Positions 26,119 through 34,588 of a stretch of DNA of 55,829 nucleotides are shown piece by piece. The stretch's first letter is position 1, and every line of letters begins with the position of its first letter. Under the pieces are notes generated by a model. It saw nothing but the letters and a program-made list of their open reading frames with translations. It had not been told where the DNA came from and made no database searches. The stretch is taken from NCBI GenBank assembly GCA_017548385.1, contig JAFZAE010000016.1, positions 1 through 55,829 on the forward strand, written 5' to 3'. Source of the stretch: Prevotella sp. Its GTDB lineage: Bacteria; Bacteroidota; Bacteroidia; Bacteroidales; Bacteroidaceae. A program made the position numbers and the translations under genes.

Positions 26119-26354
26119 AAACTACGGATTCATCTGATTATTCTGATGATTTACAACGAACACTAATACACCGAATCAACACGAAATACCCTTCCTTTCG
26201 AGTGGGTGAAAGCCATAGCCTCGAAGGGGCGATAAGATTACAGACGGGGGTGGTAACCCCCGGTAATAACGAAACACGCAACAATAGCCCCGAAGGGCCC
26301 AAAGGGCCGAAAGAGCAGAATAGCAATCAGTTCAAACAGCAAAATCCGTAGTTT
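26119..26354. repeat. 236-bp element with inverted ends, copy 2
   Basis: AAACTACGGATT at 26119-26130 and AATCCGTAGTTT at 26343-26354 bound the element. It matches copy 1 (23768-24003) base for base over most of its length. It sits between the regulator gene and the small gene at 26514, with no target-site duplication that I can see. Confidence 0.85.
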
Positions 26355-26429
26355 CCATCTAAATGTGTAAAATGGTGTAAAATTTCTTTCAAAAAAGAAA
26401 CAAAATGAAGAAAAGTTGATACTTGCAAA

Positions 26430-26461
26430 TTTGCATCGTATTGTTTTTTTCTCTATTTTTG
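26430..26461 (+). promoter_or_regulatory. Predicted promoter (TTTG, 20 bp, TATTTTTG)
   Basis: TTTG at 26430-26433 and TATTTTTG at 26454-26461 are spaced by 20 bp, a textbook Bacteroidetes promoter. It should drive the gene at 26514 and probably those that follow. Confidence 0.7.
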
Positions 26462-26513
26462 CAAAGAGTTATAATACGAGATTTTGTAGCCATCAAATAA
26501 AGGAGGGAAAACG

Positions 26514-26840
26514 ATGAAGGCCATTCACAAAGTAAGAAAACTGGATATATTTTTATATTGTCTTGCAATAGGTGTGCTCGTCTATTTTAATTCTCCTTAT
26601 CACCTGAAGCAATACCATTGGAAAAGTTTTGGAGGAGGCAGAATAACTGATTTTATGAAATTTGAGCCAGATCAATATTCTTATAAAATAAGATGGCCTT
26701 ATATATATAATAAAGATAATGAAAAGGTGGGAAATATCGTATTCTGTTTTTATCAATATTTGTGGATTTATTCATATAGGTGCAATGAAGATGGACAAAA
26801 GGGTGCAGATTATGGATTTGGAGAATATGTTGGAAAATAG
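26514..26840 (+). CDS. Small membrane-anchored protein, unrecognised
   Basis: 108 residues. One hydrophobic segment near the N-terminus (about residues 10-26, 'LDIFLYCLAIGVLVYF') is followed by a tyrosine-rich region ('QYHWKSFGGGRITDFMKFEPDQYSYKIRWPYIY'). An AAGGAGGG at 26500-26507, 6 bp before the ATG, is a strong Shine-Dalgarno, unusual in this window, and supports the start. I know no family. It is the first gene after the duplicated promoter. A similar mix of N-anchor and aromatic-rich tail is seen in the 29633 gene. Confidence 0.65.
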   Translation: MKAIHKVRKLDIFLYCLAIGVLVYFNSPYHLKQYHWKSFGGGRITDFMKFEPDQYSYKIRWPYIYNKDNEKVGNIVFCFYQYLWIYSYRCNEDGQKGADYGFGEYVGK

Positions 26841-26901
26841 AATTAGTAGCACTTGTAATAGCCACTCAAAACACCTTATATCATTTAAAAAACTAAATTC
26901 A

Positions 26902-28062
26902 ATGAGAGATATGAAATTTTTTGTTCTGTTTTTGATGTTCATCATTCTTTCTTCAGGTTGTGTTTATGCTCAGTATGAGGCCAACATCCCAGAAGAGATG
27001 ATGAATCGTGAGTATGCCTTGAAAGCAGATTCCTTGGGCAAGAAGATACTCGCCGAGAAAGGAAGTTATTCCACGGGGATTGATTTATTCATGAGAAGTG
27101 CAACAATATACAAACGTCTAGGTGGAGAAACAGATCCCGATTACTATGGTGCCATGACTCTTTTGGCAAAATGCTATATGCGTAATAACCAATTACAAGA
27201 TGCCATCAATGTCTTATGTCTGTTGTCGGATGTTTACAAGAAAAATGCCCCTGTTTCTGAACAATATGCCATCATACTTGATAATCTCTCGTTTTATTAT
27301 TCGATGGCTGGAAATTCCTCAAAGGCATTGGAAAAAAGCAAGGAGGTATTGCAGATATGTGACCAGGCTAATCTTTCCAAACAAGACTTGATGTATATTC
27401 TTGTCCATGCCGCGGAGAATTATGCCGCAATGAAAGAATACAAGGAAGCTATTCGATCACAATTGCGTGCATTGGACCTCGTCCACCAACTCCATGGCAT
27501 AGGGTCGGAAATGTACATTGAAGAGCTCAAATATCTACAACAGTATTATGATTGGGCTGATGAAAAGAATAAAGCGAAGAATACAGCTGAGACAATAGAG
27601 AAATTGGAGAAACCAGGTGGAGGTGTCCCTTCTGCCGATGAATTGAGAACCGTAAAGGATTGTGCATATCATCGAGGGGATGCCTATTGGTGCGCTGATT
27701 ATTATATTAACCATAAAGTGTCGGCCAACAAAGCTTTAGAGGCAGGGAAGTATGCCACTGCATGGTGTATAAGTACTGATGAATTGTCTTTAGAAATAGA
27801 TGAATGCCACACCAATTATTTAGCGGATTCCCCTACTGAAATAACGGCTTATATATGCTCATGTTTGATTATTGGTCAAACTTATGAAGTGAAAAAACTG
27901 ACACGTGACATGGAAAGACTTGCCATGCTGTGGACAGTGAAGCATTATCAATTCAACCGTGATATTCTTGTGAATAAATCATCGAAATTGGACAAGTTGG
28001 TAGAGTATTTGGAAAACGATACATTGGAAGAAAAATTGATTGAGCTTTTCCCCGACCAGTAG
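26902..28062 (+). CDS. Exported tetratricopeptide repeat protein
   Basis: About 386 residues from the ATG at 26902 (a second ATG at 26911 is equally possible). The signal peptide ends near GCVYAQ. TPR-type helices follow: 'DYYGAMTLLAKCYMRNNQLQDAINVLCLL', 'YAIILDNLSFYYSMAGNSSKALEKSKEVL' and 'MYILVHAAENYAAMKEYKEAIRSQL'. The C-terminal half has no domain I know and contains five or six cysteines ('CAYHRGDAYWCADYY', 'CHTNYL', 'CSCLIIG'). The open frame extends to 26719, but that part overlaps the preceding gene. The role is unknown; it is probably periplasmic. Confidence 0.72.
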   Translation: MRDMKFFVLFLMFIILSSGCVYAQYEANIPEEMMNREYALKADSLGKKILAEKGSYSTGIDLFMRSATIYKRLGGETDPDYYGAMTLLAKCYMRNNQLQDAINVLCLLSDVYKKNAPVSEQYAIILDNLSFYYSMAGNSSKALEKSKEVLQICDQANLSKQDLMYILVHAAENYAAMKEYKEAIRSQLRALDLVHQLHGIGSEMYIEELKYLQQYYDWADEKNKAKNTAETIEKLEKPGGGVPSADELRTVKDCAYHRGDAYWCADYYINHKVSANKALEAGKYATAWCISTDELSLEIDECHTNYLADSPTEITAYICSCLIIGQTYEVKKLTRDMERLAMLWTVKHYQFNRDILVNKSSKLDKLVEYLENDTLEEKLIELFPDQ

Positions 28063-28096
28063 AACGATGACCCATTAAAAAAACACGAATGCGAAA

Positions 28097-28933
28097 ATGA
28101 AAAAAACAATAATCATACTCATGTTGCTCACATTTAGCAACTGTATAAAAGTTTTTTCCCAAACGCAACATTTAAATCAACTGATTGACGAGGTGTTGCC
28201 AAATTTCATTACTGAATATAATAACACTCACAATATGGATCTTGTTGTAATAAACAACCAAATGCCTTATAGGGCTGCACCCTTGTTGCCGACAAAAACA
28301 AGGAAATATATAAAGGGGAAAATCAATGGTGATTTAGAAGATGGTTATTATTGCGCAAGTCCTTCCATTTATTTTGTTTCAAGGGATACTCTTCGTATAC
28401 AGTTTTTCTTATGTAGTGCAAATAAAGATTTTCCCGGTTTAGGAATTGGGGATACCATTATCTTTTACTTTGTGTATCAAGAGCAGACTGGCAAGTGGGT
28501 ATTTGATAATCATATAAGCAGCCATGCCACTTGGTACAGGAAAGGAAAATTTATTGGCGACTTTGTTATGGGAAGTATGGAAGGATGCATTCTGGAGCTG
28601 GAAAAGAGCAAAAGTGTTTCACGTCAAAATGTCTATGTTATTGATGATTATTTGACCTTGTTTGTGTTGGAAGATTCTTTCTTGCCGAATTTTCGCCATA
28701 TCCCGGAAGGTCATAATATCAAAGATTATTGTAAAAGCGGCGATTGGCTCATAGGCTATCCTGAGATAGAGTTTTACAATGACACGATTGCTGTAAGTAC
28801 GAAAGCTTTTAGGGCAAAAGACTATAAAAGTGATTATGAAATCAACAGTATTATACGATATACTTTATTCTACCTCTATAATAAAGAAACACAATCATGG
28901 GAAATATGTAAAAAAAAGAATCAAACCATTTGA
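28097..28933 (+). CDS. Exported protein, unrecognised
   Basis: 278 residues. A signal peptide (MKKTIIILMLLTFSNCIKVFSQ) precedes a mixed alpha/beta protein with repeated aromatic strands ('GYYCASPSIYFVSRDTLRIQFFLCS', 'DTIIFYFVYQEQTGKWVFDNHI'). I recognise no family. It starts 34 bp after the TPR gene, so it is probably in the same transcript. Codon use is AT-rich compared with the RND genes. Confidence 0.7.
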   Translation: MKKTIIILMLLTFSNCIKVFSQTQHLNQLIDEVLPNFITEYNNTHNMDLVVINNQMPYRAAPLLPTKTRKYIKGKINGDLEDGYYCASPSIYFVSRDTLRIQFFLCSANKDFPGLGIGDTIIFYFVYQEQTGKWVFDNHISSHATWYRKGKFIGDFVMGSMEGCILELEKSKSVSRQNVYVIDDYLTLFVLEDSFLPNFRHIPEGHNIKDYCKSGDWLIGYPEIEFYNDTIAVSTKAFRAKDYKSDYEINSIIRYTLFYLYNKETQSWEICKKKNQTI

Positions 28934-28946
28934 TTAAGCCAAATGA

Positions 28947-28973
28947 GCAGAGCCGAACTTGTTCGGTCTCTGC
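28947..28973 (+). terminator. Strong hairpin after the 28097 gene, possible terminator or repeat
   Basis: GCAGAG-CCGAAC (28947-28958) pairs with GTTCGG-T-CTCTGC (28961-28973) around TT, with one bulged T. There is no T-tract. Its GAACTTGTTCGG centre recurs near 2979, so it may be a repeat rather than a terminator. Confidence 0.4.
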
Positions 28974-29055
28974 CAGAGAAAAAGAGGAAAAAGCAAGAAA
29001 AAGTGCCAAGGCACTAATAAAAGGAGGAAAAATTTGTCAGTCAATGATTTTTAGA

Positions 29056-29529
29056 ATGAAACACATAATAATTACTTTTTTTCTATTCGTTTCCATATCC
29101 ACAATAGGGAATGGCCAGAACACCATGAGACTGGATGAGTACTCTATTAGCTCCAGCCAGTTAGATTCAATCATTAATATGGTTTTATGTGATGTGGGGG
29201 ATAAAGATTATATAAATGTTTCTGCTGAAAGGAACGAAAGCAATATTTATACAATATACGTTTCAGCATTTTCATCTGATTTATTGAGATATAGCACAAA
29301 GATTATAGGCTATTCCTCGAGGGGTGACAAGACAATCTTTTTCCGTGCAAGTGTCAAGGATATGATAACTAAGAAGACAGACGGCCATAAAAAAACAGTT
29401 AGATGTTCTCCTCCGCCTAATAAGAATGACGTTTATTTATATGTCCCTGCGTTAGACGGAGGAAAAGAATGGATTTTTCAAATAGATAATGGAAAAATAA
29501 TACTGTTAAGGAAAATTTTAGAATGGTAA
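29056..29529 (+). CDS. Small exported protein, unrecognised
   Basis: 157 residues from the ATG at 29056 (MKHIIITFFLFVSISTIGNG signal). An AAGGAGGAAA lies upstream at 29021-29030, too far for a normal ribosome site to this ATG; the ATG at 29044 is closer. The mature part includes 'LDSIINMVLCDVGDKDYINV' and 'DVYLYVPALDGGKEWIFQIDNGKIILLRKIL'. No family is known to me. The frame opens at 28930 but the hairpin at 28947 makes that start unlikely. Confidence 0.6.
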   Translation: MKHIIITFFLFVSISTIGNGQNTMRLDEYSISSSQLDSIINMVLCDVGDKDYINVSAERNESNIYTIYVSAFSSDLLRYSTKIIGYSSRGDKTIFFRASVKDMITKKTDGHKKTVRCSPPPNKNDVYLYVPALDGGKEWIFQIDNGKIILLRKILEW

Positions 29530-29548
29530 GTTACTCGCCAGCAAACAA

Positions 29549-29625
29549 AAACTACGGATTTTGCTGATGAATCTGATGGTCTCTATTACGAACACTAATT
29601 TGCCGAATAAACACGAAACAATTCC
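29549..29625. repeat. Truncated remnant of the 236-bp element
   Basis: AAACTACGGATT at 29549-29560 is followed by degenerate 'CTGATGAATCTGATGG', then 'ACGAACACTAATTTGCCGAAT' split by changes, and 'AACACGAAACA'. The left 75 bp of the element are recognisable. The right part with its hairpins and inverted end is absent. Confidence 0.65.
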
Positions 29626-29632
29626 TTTAGTG

Positions 29633-30100
29633 ATGAAAAAACGATATTTTGTAATTAGCTTTTTCTTGTTTCTAATAGTATTTTTATATACCAATAAGGA
29701 TGTCTATTATATCAGTAAATGGCACATGTATATAATGATTAAGAATACCAATGACACAACAACAGTATATCTCAGTAATTCAAGGTGGCATTTGGGTGAT
29801 AATTACATTAAATATTGTCCTGAATCTGCAGAGATGTCAAATTTAAATCTATATCCTTTCAGGGACACATTATATGCACAAGAGGATCACATGGAGATTA
29901 CAGACATACAATCGAAAGACTACAATATTAAGCCAGTTCGTCTAATATGGGTGGACAAAGTCAGGTCTGACAGTAGTGACTATTGGTCGGACTCAACTTG
30001 GCTTAAAGAAGATATCCCCGATTGGATTAGTATTAATCATCGGCATGGGATCTATAAAAGTTGGAATAATAATCGAAGAAGTGATTGGTTATGTAAGTAG
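29633..30100 (+). CDS. Small membrane-anchored protein, unrecognised
   Basis: 155 residues from the ATG at 29633. One N-terminal hydrophobic helix ('YFVISFFLFLIVFLYTN') precedes an aromatic, Asp/Ser-rich region ('WVDKVRSDSSDYWSDSTWLKEDIPDWISI'). No family is known to me. The open frame extends upstream through the element remnant, but the ATG at 29633 starts directly with the hydrophobic helix. It is the last gene of the AT-rich run. Confidence 0.6.
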   Translation: MKKRYFVISFFLFLIVFLYTNKDVYYISKWHMYIMIKNTNDTTTVYLSNSRWHLGDNYIKYCPESAEMSNLNLYPFRDTLYAQEDHMEITDIQSKDYNIKPVRLIWVDKVRSDSSDYWSDSTWLKEDIPDWISINHRHGIYKSWNNNRRSDWLCK

Positions 30101-30429
30101 GGGGACATTTTTAACAGTTTCTCATGCAAGGATTGAACATTTGTTGCATTTTAAGTTTAGAGGGTTAATAACAGTAGTTTCCCACCCTGCTCTTGTCAGG
30201 TTTTCGGCCTTAAGGTTGGAAAACTAAAGTTATTGTTTCTACCTCAAAATTCATAACACAACTATGACTTAGCGCATGGATAAAATTAGGATTGAGCGTA
30301 TGTGCGACTTGATTTCATTAGAAACTGTCCACAATTCGGGACAATTAGTCACATTCTCATCTCGTCTGGCTTATAATTCCCGTATTTTATCTAAATTTGC
30401 AAGTTATATGTATACAAGCAGATAATAAC
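30101..30429. promoter_or_regulatory. Intergenic region with promoter of the TonB receptor operon
   Basis: No gene is seen. TAAATTTG at 30392-30399 fits the -7 element, about 30 bp before the ATG at 30430. The -33 side is weak. A GTTTTC/GAAAAC inverted pair around CCTTAAGG (30200-30224) may be the end of the preceding transcript. Confidence 0.5.
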
Positions 30430-33393
30430 ATGAAAAAGTATTGGTTGGTTTTTGTCTGTATGATGGCAGTGGTACAGCATGTTGGAGCACAGGAGTATTT
30501 TTCCTCAGCTTCTGATTTTGCTCGTCTGTATGTGGGGCCGGTAGAGCCTCAGTACCCAAAATCGTTGTGGCACGACATGCCATATTACAAAGGCAATACT
30601 AATATGTATAAAGGCCGTATCAGTTATCATGGTGTGGTTTATGAGGATGTGAAACTGCGCTTCGATCAATATATGCAGAGAGTTGTCGTTCTTCCCCCTG
30701 GTGAAAGGGTGCTTTGTATGCCTGAGCAGGAATTCATTGACTGGTTTGAGATGGATGGCAACAAATATGTGCGTGATCCAGAGGACGGCTCACGGTTTGC
30801 GTCACTGCTTAGTGATGGAAGTTCAAACGGCATTCGTCTTTATCATAGTGTATGGAAGACGGATGGTCGTGAAAGAACTTTTGGAGGGACTAAATATCTT
30901 AAGACACTTAACACAGAAGAGTTTTATACGCTTATTACTTCAGACGGAGTAATGCATCATGTGAAGCGTGCATCGGACGTGGCAAAGCTTTTCCCTGAAC
31001 AGAAAAAGCAGATAAAACAGTATGCGAAGAAAAATCATCTTTCCTTCTCAAAGAGTGAGCGTGAGAAAAGCCTTGTAAAAGTAATAGCAAGTATTTCCGG
31101 TGCTCCAATACCTAATCCGCTTATCCCATCCGCTGTAGAAAATCATGAATCGGAAGTGGCAAGGAGCCAGTCGACCCTGCCAACAACTCCCGACGCATCA
31201 ATTGATGAAACGAAGTTGATTGCCGGTATTCCCGTTCTTGACAGCGATTCTATTGTCATGTCAGGTGCTTCAACAAAAACGAGGGTTTATGTAGTGCCAG
31301 GCGTGAAAAAAGCGATGGCAAGCATTGCCGATGACCACGAACTTGCCGAGATAGTAATTGTTGGCGGTCGACCATCGGCTGTGAATAACATGATAATGGG
31401 TTCAGAGAAATTCAGGCCCCAGACATTGAAGAACATACCATCAGCCTTTGGCGAGTCGGATATTATGAAGATAGTGCTCACGTTGCCCGGTGTCACTACC
31501 GTTGGAGAGGCTTCAAGCGGATATAATGTACGAGGAGGTGCGACAGACCAGAACCTCATACTTTTCAATGGGGGTACGGTGTATAACCCATCACACCTAT
31601 TCGGGTTGTTCACATCGTTCAATTCAGATGCGGTTGAGGACGTGGAGCTATTCAAGTCAAGTATTCCCGTAGAATATGGAGGCAGGATAAGCAGTGTATT
31701 GAAAGTGGTCTCTAAGGAAGCCAATATGCAGAAGTTTACGGGTTCGGCAAGTCTTGGTGCACTTACCAGTAAGGCGAATTTAGAGATTCCAATCGTAAAG
31801 GAACATGTGTCGCTGCTGCTGAATGGTCGTACGACCTATAGTGACTGGATTTTGAAGCGGTTACCCGAGAAGAGCGGTTACAAAAACGGTACTGCAAATT
31901 TCTATGATTTTGGTGGTGTACTGACATGGATGCTCAATAGCAGGCATCGTCTCAAGGTATATGGTTATTTGAGTAATGATAAGTTCTCGTTCAGTTCAAA
32001 GGACAACTATGGTTATCAAAACCGTAACATCTCTGCAGAGTGGCGCTCTATTCTGAATGAAAGGATGACAGTTACGTTTTCTGCAGGACTTGACCATTAC
32101 GACTATTTCAATGAGGACAGGAACGTCCCCTCCATGGCAGGCCGGTTGAGTTTCGGCATTGACCAGTTATGGGGAAAGTTGCATTTTCGTCAGCGGCTGT
32201 CTGAAAAGCAGGTTCTCTCATACGGTCTCTCTATGCAGCACTACAATGTGCAGGCAGGCAAGTATGAGCCTGTAGGTGAAGAATCCTGCATAACGACAGA
32301 TGAGTTACAGAAAGAGAAAGCATTAGAGAGCGCCGTCTATATAGACTATGAGCGTTCGCTCACAGAAAAGTTGACGGTTTCTGCCGGCTTGCGTTATTCC
32401 ATGTTCAATGCGCTTGGTCCTCGTGACGTGAATATTTATTATGACGGAGAACTTCCAGCAGAGGAGACCTTGTTGGAGACACGTCATGAAACAGGAGTCA
32501 TCAAAACCTATCATGCACCCGAATTGCGTCTGTCTGCCCGATATTCCCTACAGGAGAACCTTTCGTTGAAGGCAGGTTTCAACACGATGCACCAGTATAT
32601 CCATAAAGTGTCGAACACTTTAATCATGTCGCCTACAGATATATGGAAACTATCCGACCTCAATATCAAGCCCCAGAATGGCTGGCAGACGGCTACTGGC
32701 ATCTATTATGAGACAACCGACAAGGAATACGAGTTCTCCGCGGAAGTTTACTACAAGCATATTGGTGATTATCTCAATTATCGAAGTTCTGCTGTCCTGC
32801 TGATGAACCACCACCTTGAGACTGACGTAATATCGACCAAGGGGCAGGCATACGGCATAGAATTACAGGCGAAGAAACCTTTCGGAAAGATCAATGGATG
32901 GTTAAGCTATACATTCTCACGCTCTTTGTTGCGTCAGGATGACAAGAGGGTGCCAATACCCCTGAATAATGGAGAGTGGTACCCTTCAGAATATGACAGG
33001 CCTCATGATGTGAAGGCTGTGCTCAACTACAAATTCACCGAGAGGTATAGCCTTTCAAGCAACTTCAACTATGCCACAGGCCGTCCGACGACGTTGCCAG
33101 CCGGAAAATATTACGACACGTATAATCAGAAATACATGCCATTCTATACAGACCGCAACAAATATCGTATTCCCGACTATATGCGTTTGGACCTGGCGTT
33201 TAATATAGAGCCGACTCATAAACTGACAAGTTTTCTTCACACATCGTTCTCTCTTGGTGTATATAATGTCCTTGCACGCAAGAATGCCTATACTATCTAT
33301 TATGTCACTGAAGGTGGCAACGTAAAAGGGTATAAATTATCTGTGTTTGGCACTGCCATCCCATACATTTCACTTAATATACGATTCAACTAA
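30430..33393 (+). CDS. TonB-dependent receptor with a non-standard N-terminal domain (DUF4249-associated type)
   Basis: 987 residues. A signal peptide (to VGAQ) is followed by about 190 residues that are neither a carboxypeptidase-like nor an STN domain ('GRISYHGVVYEDVKLRFDQYMQRVVVLPPG', 'YHSVWKTDGRERTFGG', 'VKRASDVAKLFPEQKKQIKQYAKKNHLSFSKS'). A Pro/Ser-rich linker and the plug come next ('LAEIVIVGGRPSAVN', 'IMKIVLTLPGVTTVGEASSGYNVRGGATDQNLILFNG'). The barrel ends in a terminal 'LNIRFN'. The DUF4249 lipoprotein starts 3 bp later, the usual partner of this receptor type. The imported ligand is unknown. Confidence 0.9.
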   Translation: MKKYWLVFVCMMAVVQHVGAQEYFSSASDFARLYVGPVEPQYPKSLWHDMPYYKGNTNMYKGRISYHGVVYEDVKLRFDQYMQRVVVLPPGERVLCMPEQEFIDWFEMDGNKYVRDPEDGSRFASLLSDGSSNGIRLYHSVWKTDGRERTFGGTKYLKTLNTEEFYTLITSDGVMHHVKRASDVAKLFPEQKKQIKQYAKKNHLSFSKSEREKSLVKVIASISGAPIPNPLIPSAVENHESEVARSQSTLPTTPDASIDETKLIAGIPVLDSDSIVMSGASTKTRVYVVPGVKKAMASIADDHELAEIVIVGGRPSAVNNMIMGSEKFRPQTLKNIPSAFGESDIMKIVLTLPGVTTVGEASSGYNVRGGATDQNLILFNGGTVYNPSHLFGLFTSFNSDAVEDVELFKSSIPVEYGGRISSVLKVVSKEANMQKFTGSASLGALTSKANLEIPIVKEHVSLLLNGRTTYSDWILKRLPEKSGYKNGTANFYDFGGVLTWMLNSRHRLKVYGYLSNDKFSFSSKDNYGYQNRNISAEWRSILNERMTVTFSAGLDHYDYFNEDRNVPSMAGRLSFGIDQLWGKLHFRQRLSEKQVLSYGLSMQHYNVQAGKYEPVGEESCITTDELQKEKALESAVYIDYERSLTEKLTVSAGLRYSMFNALGPRDVNIYYDGELPAEETLLETRHETGVIKTYHAPELRLSARYSLQENLSLKAGFNTMHQYIHKVSNTLIMSPTDIWKLSDLNIKPQNGWQTATGIYYETTDKEYEFSAEVYYKHIGDYLNYRSSAVLLMNHHLETDVISTKGQAYGIELQAKKPFGKINGWLSYTFSRSLLRQDDKRVPIPLNNGEWYPSEYDRPHDVKAVLNYKFTERYSLSSNFNYATGRPTTLPAGKYYDTYNQKYMPFYTDRNKYRIPDYMRLDLAFNIEPTHKLTSFLHTSFSLGVYNVLARKNAYTIYYVTEGGNVKGYKLSVFGTAIPYISLNIRFN

Positions 33394-33396
33394 GAT

Positions 33397-34587
33397 ATGA
33401 TGAAAATGAAATCGCTATATTTTGCGCTATGCCTCATGGTAAGCGTATGTACGCTGTCAGGTTGTATTGACGAATACGAAGCGGACATTTCTGAAGAGTA
33501 TTCCGACTTGCTCGTTGTGGAAGGCACGATATGTTCTGGAAAATTGAATCAGTTCATCCTGTCGCGTACACAGGATATCAACTCGTTCAATATACCCCGC
33601 CAGATGGTATCAGGTGCAAAAGTCTCTGTACATGGGAGTGACGGTTCTGAATACATCGCGCAGGGATCCTATGGATATTACTCCTGCTGGATTGATGTCC
33701 TCAATCCTGACGTGAAATATTATCTGCGTATCGAGACTGATGGCGATGTCTATGAATCAGATCCTCAAAAACCGATTCCTTCCGAGAAAATTGCAGAGGT
33801 GAACGTGGTGCAGCACACACCGGAAAGTAATATCGAAGTGCTCGTCACTCCAGATGCTCCTTTTGACGCAGACAAGGCGAATTACTATTCGTGGACATAC
33901 GAAGAGACATGGGAGGTGCATCCTGACTATACGACCTACATCTATTTTGACACTAAAATAATGGAGCCTGTCTATGACCCTAACCAGTTTCCTCTGCGTG
34001 GATGGAAGAGCATAAAAGGTTCGTCGATTTTGGTCGGGGCAAGTCTGAATTACGAAGGACAACACATCCGAAAACTGAAACTGTACGACATTGACCGTGG
34101 CGACGAGCGTATGTTTTACAAGTATAGTGGCCTGATACAGCAGCGTGCCATTTCAAAGGCCGAGTACGAGTATGAACTCGCACGGCGCCAGGCAAGTTCT
34201 GAGATGGGTGGTTTGTTTACTCCGCTACCGTCTGCCCTGCCTACCAATATCCATTGTCTTACTTCACACAAGCACGTGATTGGATTTGTGGGATGCTCGT
34301 CGAATACGAGCGAATACAGGTTCTTCCTTAGTCCTGTTAATTACTCTATCGACCGTCCTTACCACAAAGACGCACGTTTGTGGCTCAACGATTGTAACGA
34401 AGGGACTTGCTACCGAATGGTCGTAGAAGAACATATGTTCCTGTGCGAATGGAAAGACGAAAGATATAGGCCTGATGGCAAATTGCAAACAGCATGGGCA
34501 TATGACTATCAACTCGATGTCAGATTAAGAGGTGCGTATATAGAAGAACCAGATTATTGGTCATTGGAGGAAAATGTAAGTTATTAA
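33397..34587 (+). CDS. DUF4249 family lipoprotein
   Basis: 396 residues with a lipoprotein signal ending in LSGC (Cys23). The DUF4249 pattern is clear: 'YSDLLVVEGTICSGKLNQFILSRTQDINSFN', then 'VSGAKVSVHGSDGSEY', then 'VKYYLRIETDGDVYESDPQKPIP'. This family pairs with TonB receptors of the type just upstream and may form the outer-surface lid or binding partner, as SusD does for SusC. That role is inference from gene pairing. The next gene starts 1 bp after its stop, so the three form a tight operon. Confidence 0.9.
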   Translation: MMKMKSLYFALCLMVSVCTLSGCIDEYEADISEEYSDLLVVEGTICSGKLNQFILSRTQDINSFNIPRQMVSGAKVSVHGSDGSEYIAQGSYGYYSCWIDVLNPDVKYYLRIETDGDVYESDPQKPIPSEKIAEVNVVQHTPESNIEVLVTPDAPFDADKANYYSWTYEETWEVHPDYTTYIYFDTKIMEPVYDPNQFPLRGWKSIKGSSILVGASLNYEGQHIRKLKLYDIDRGDERMFYKYSGLIQQRAISKAEYEYELARRQASSEMGGLFTPLPSALPTNIHCLTSHKHVIGFVGCSSNTSEYRFFLSPVNYSIDRPYHKDARLWLNDCNEGTCYRMVVEEHMFLCEWKDERYRPDGKLQTAWAYDYQLDVRLRGAYIEEPDYWSLEENVSY

Positions 34588-34588
34588 G

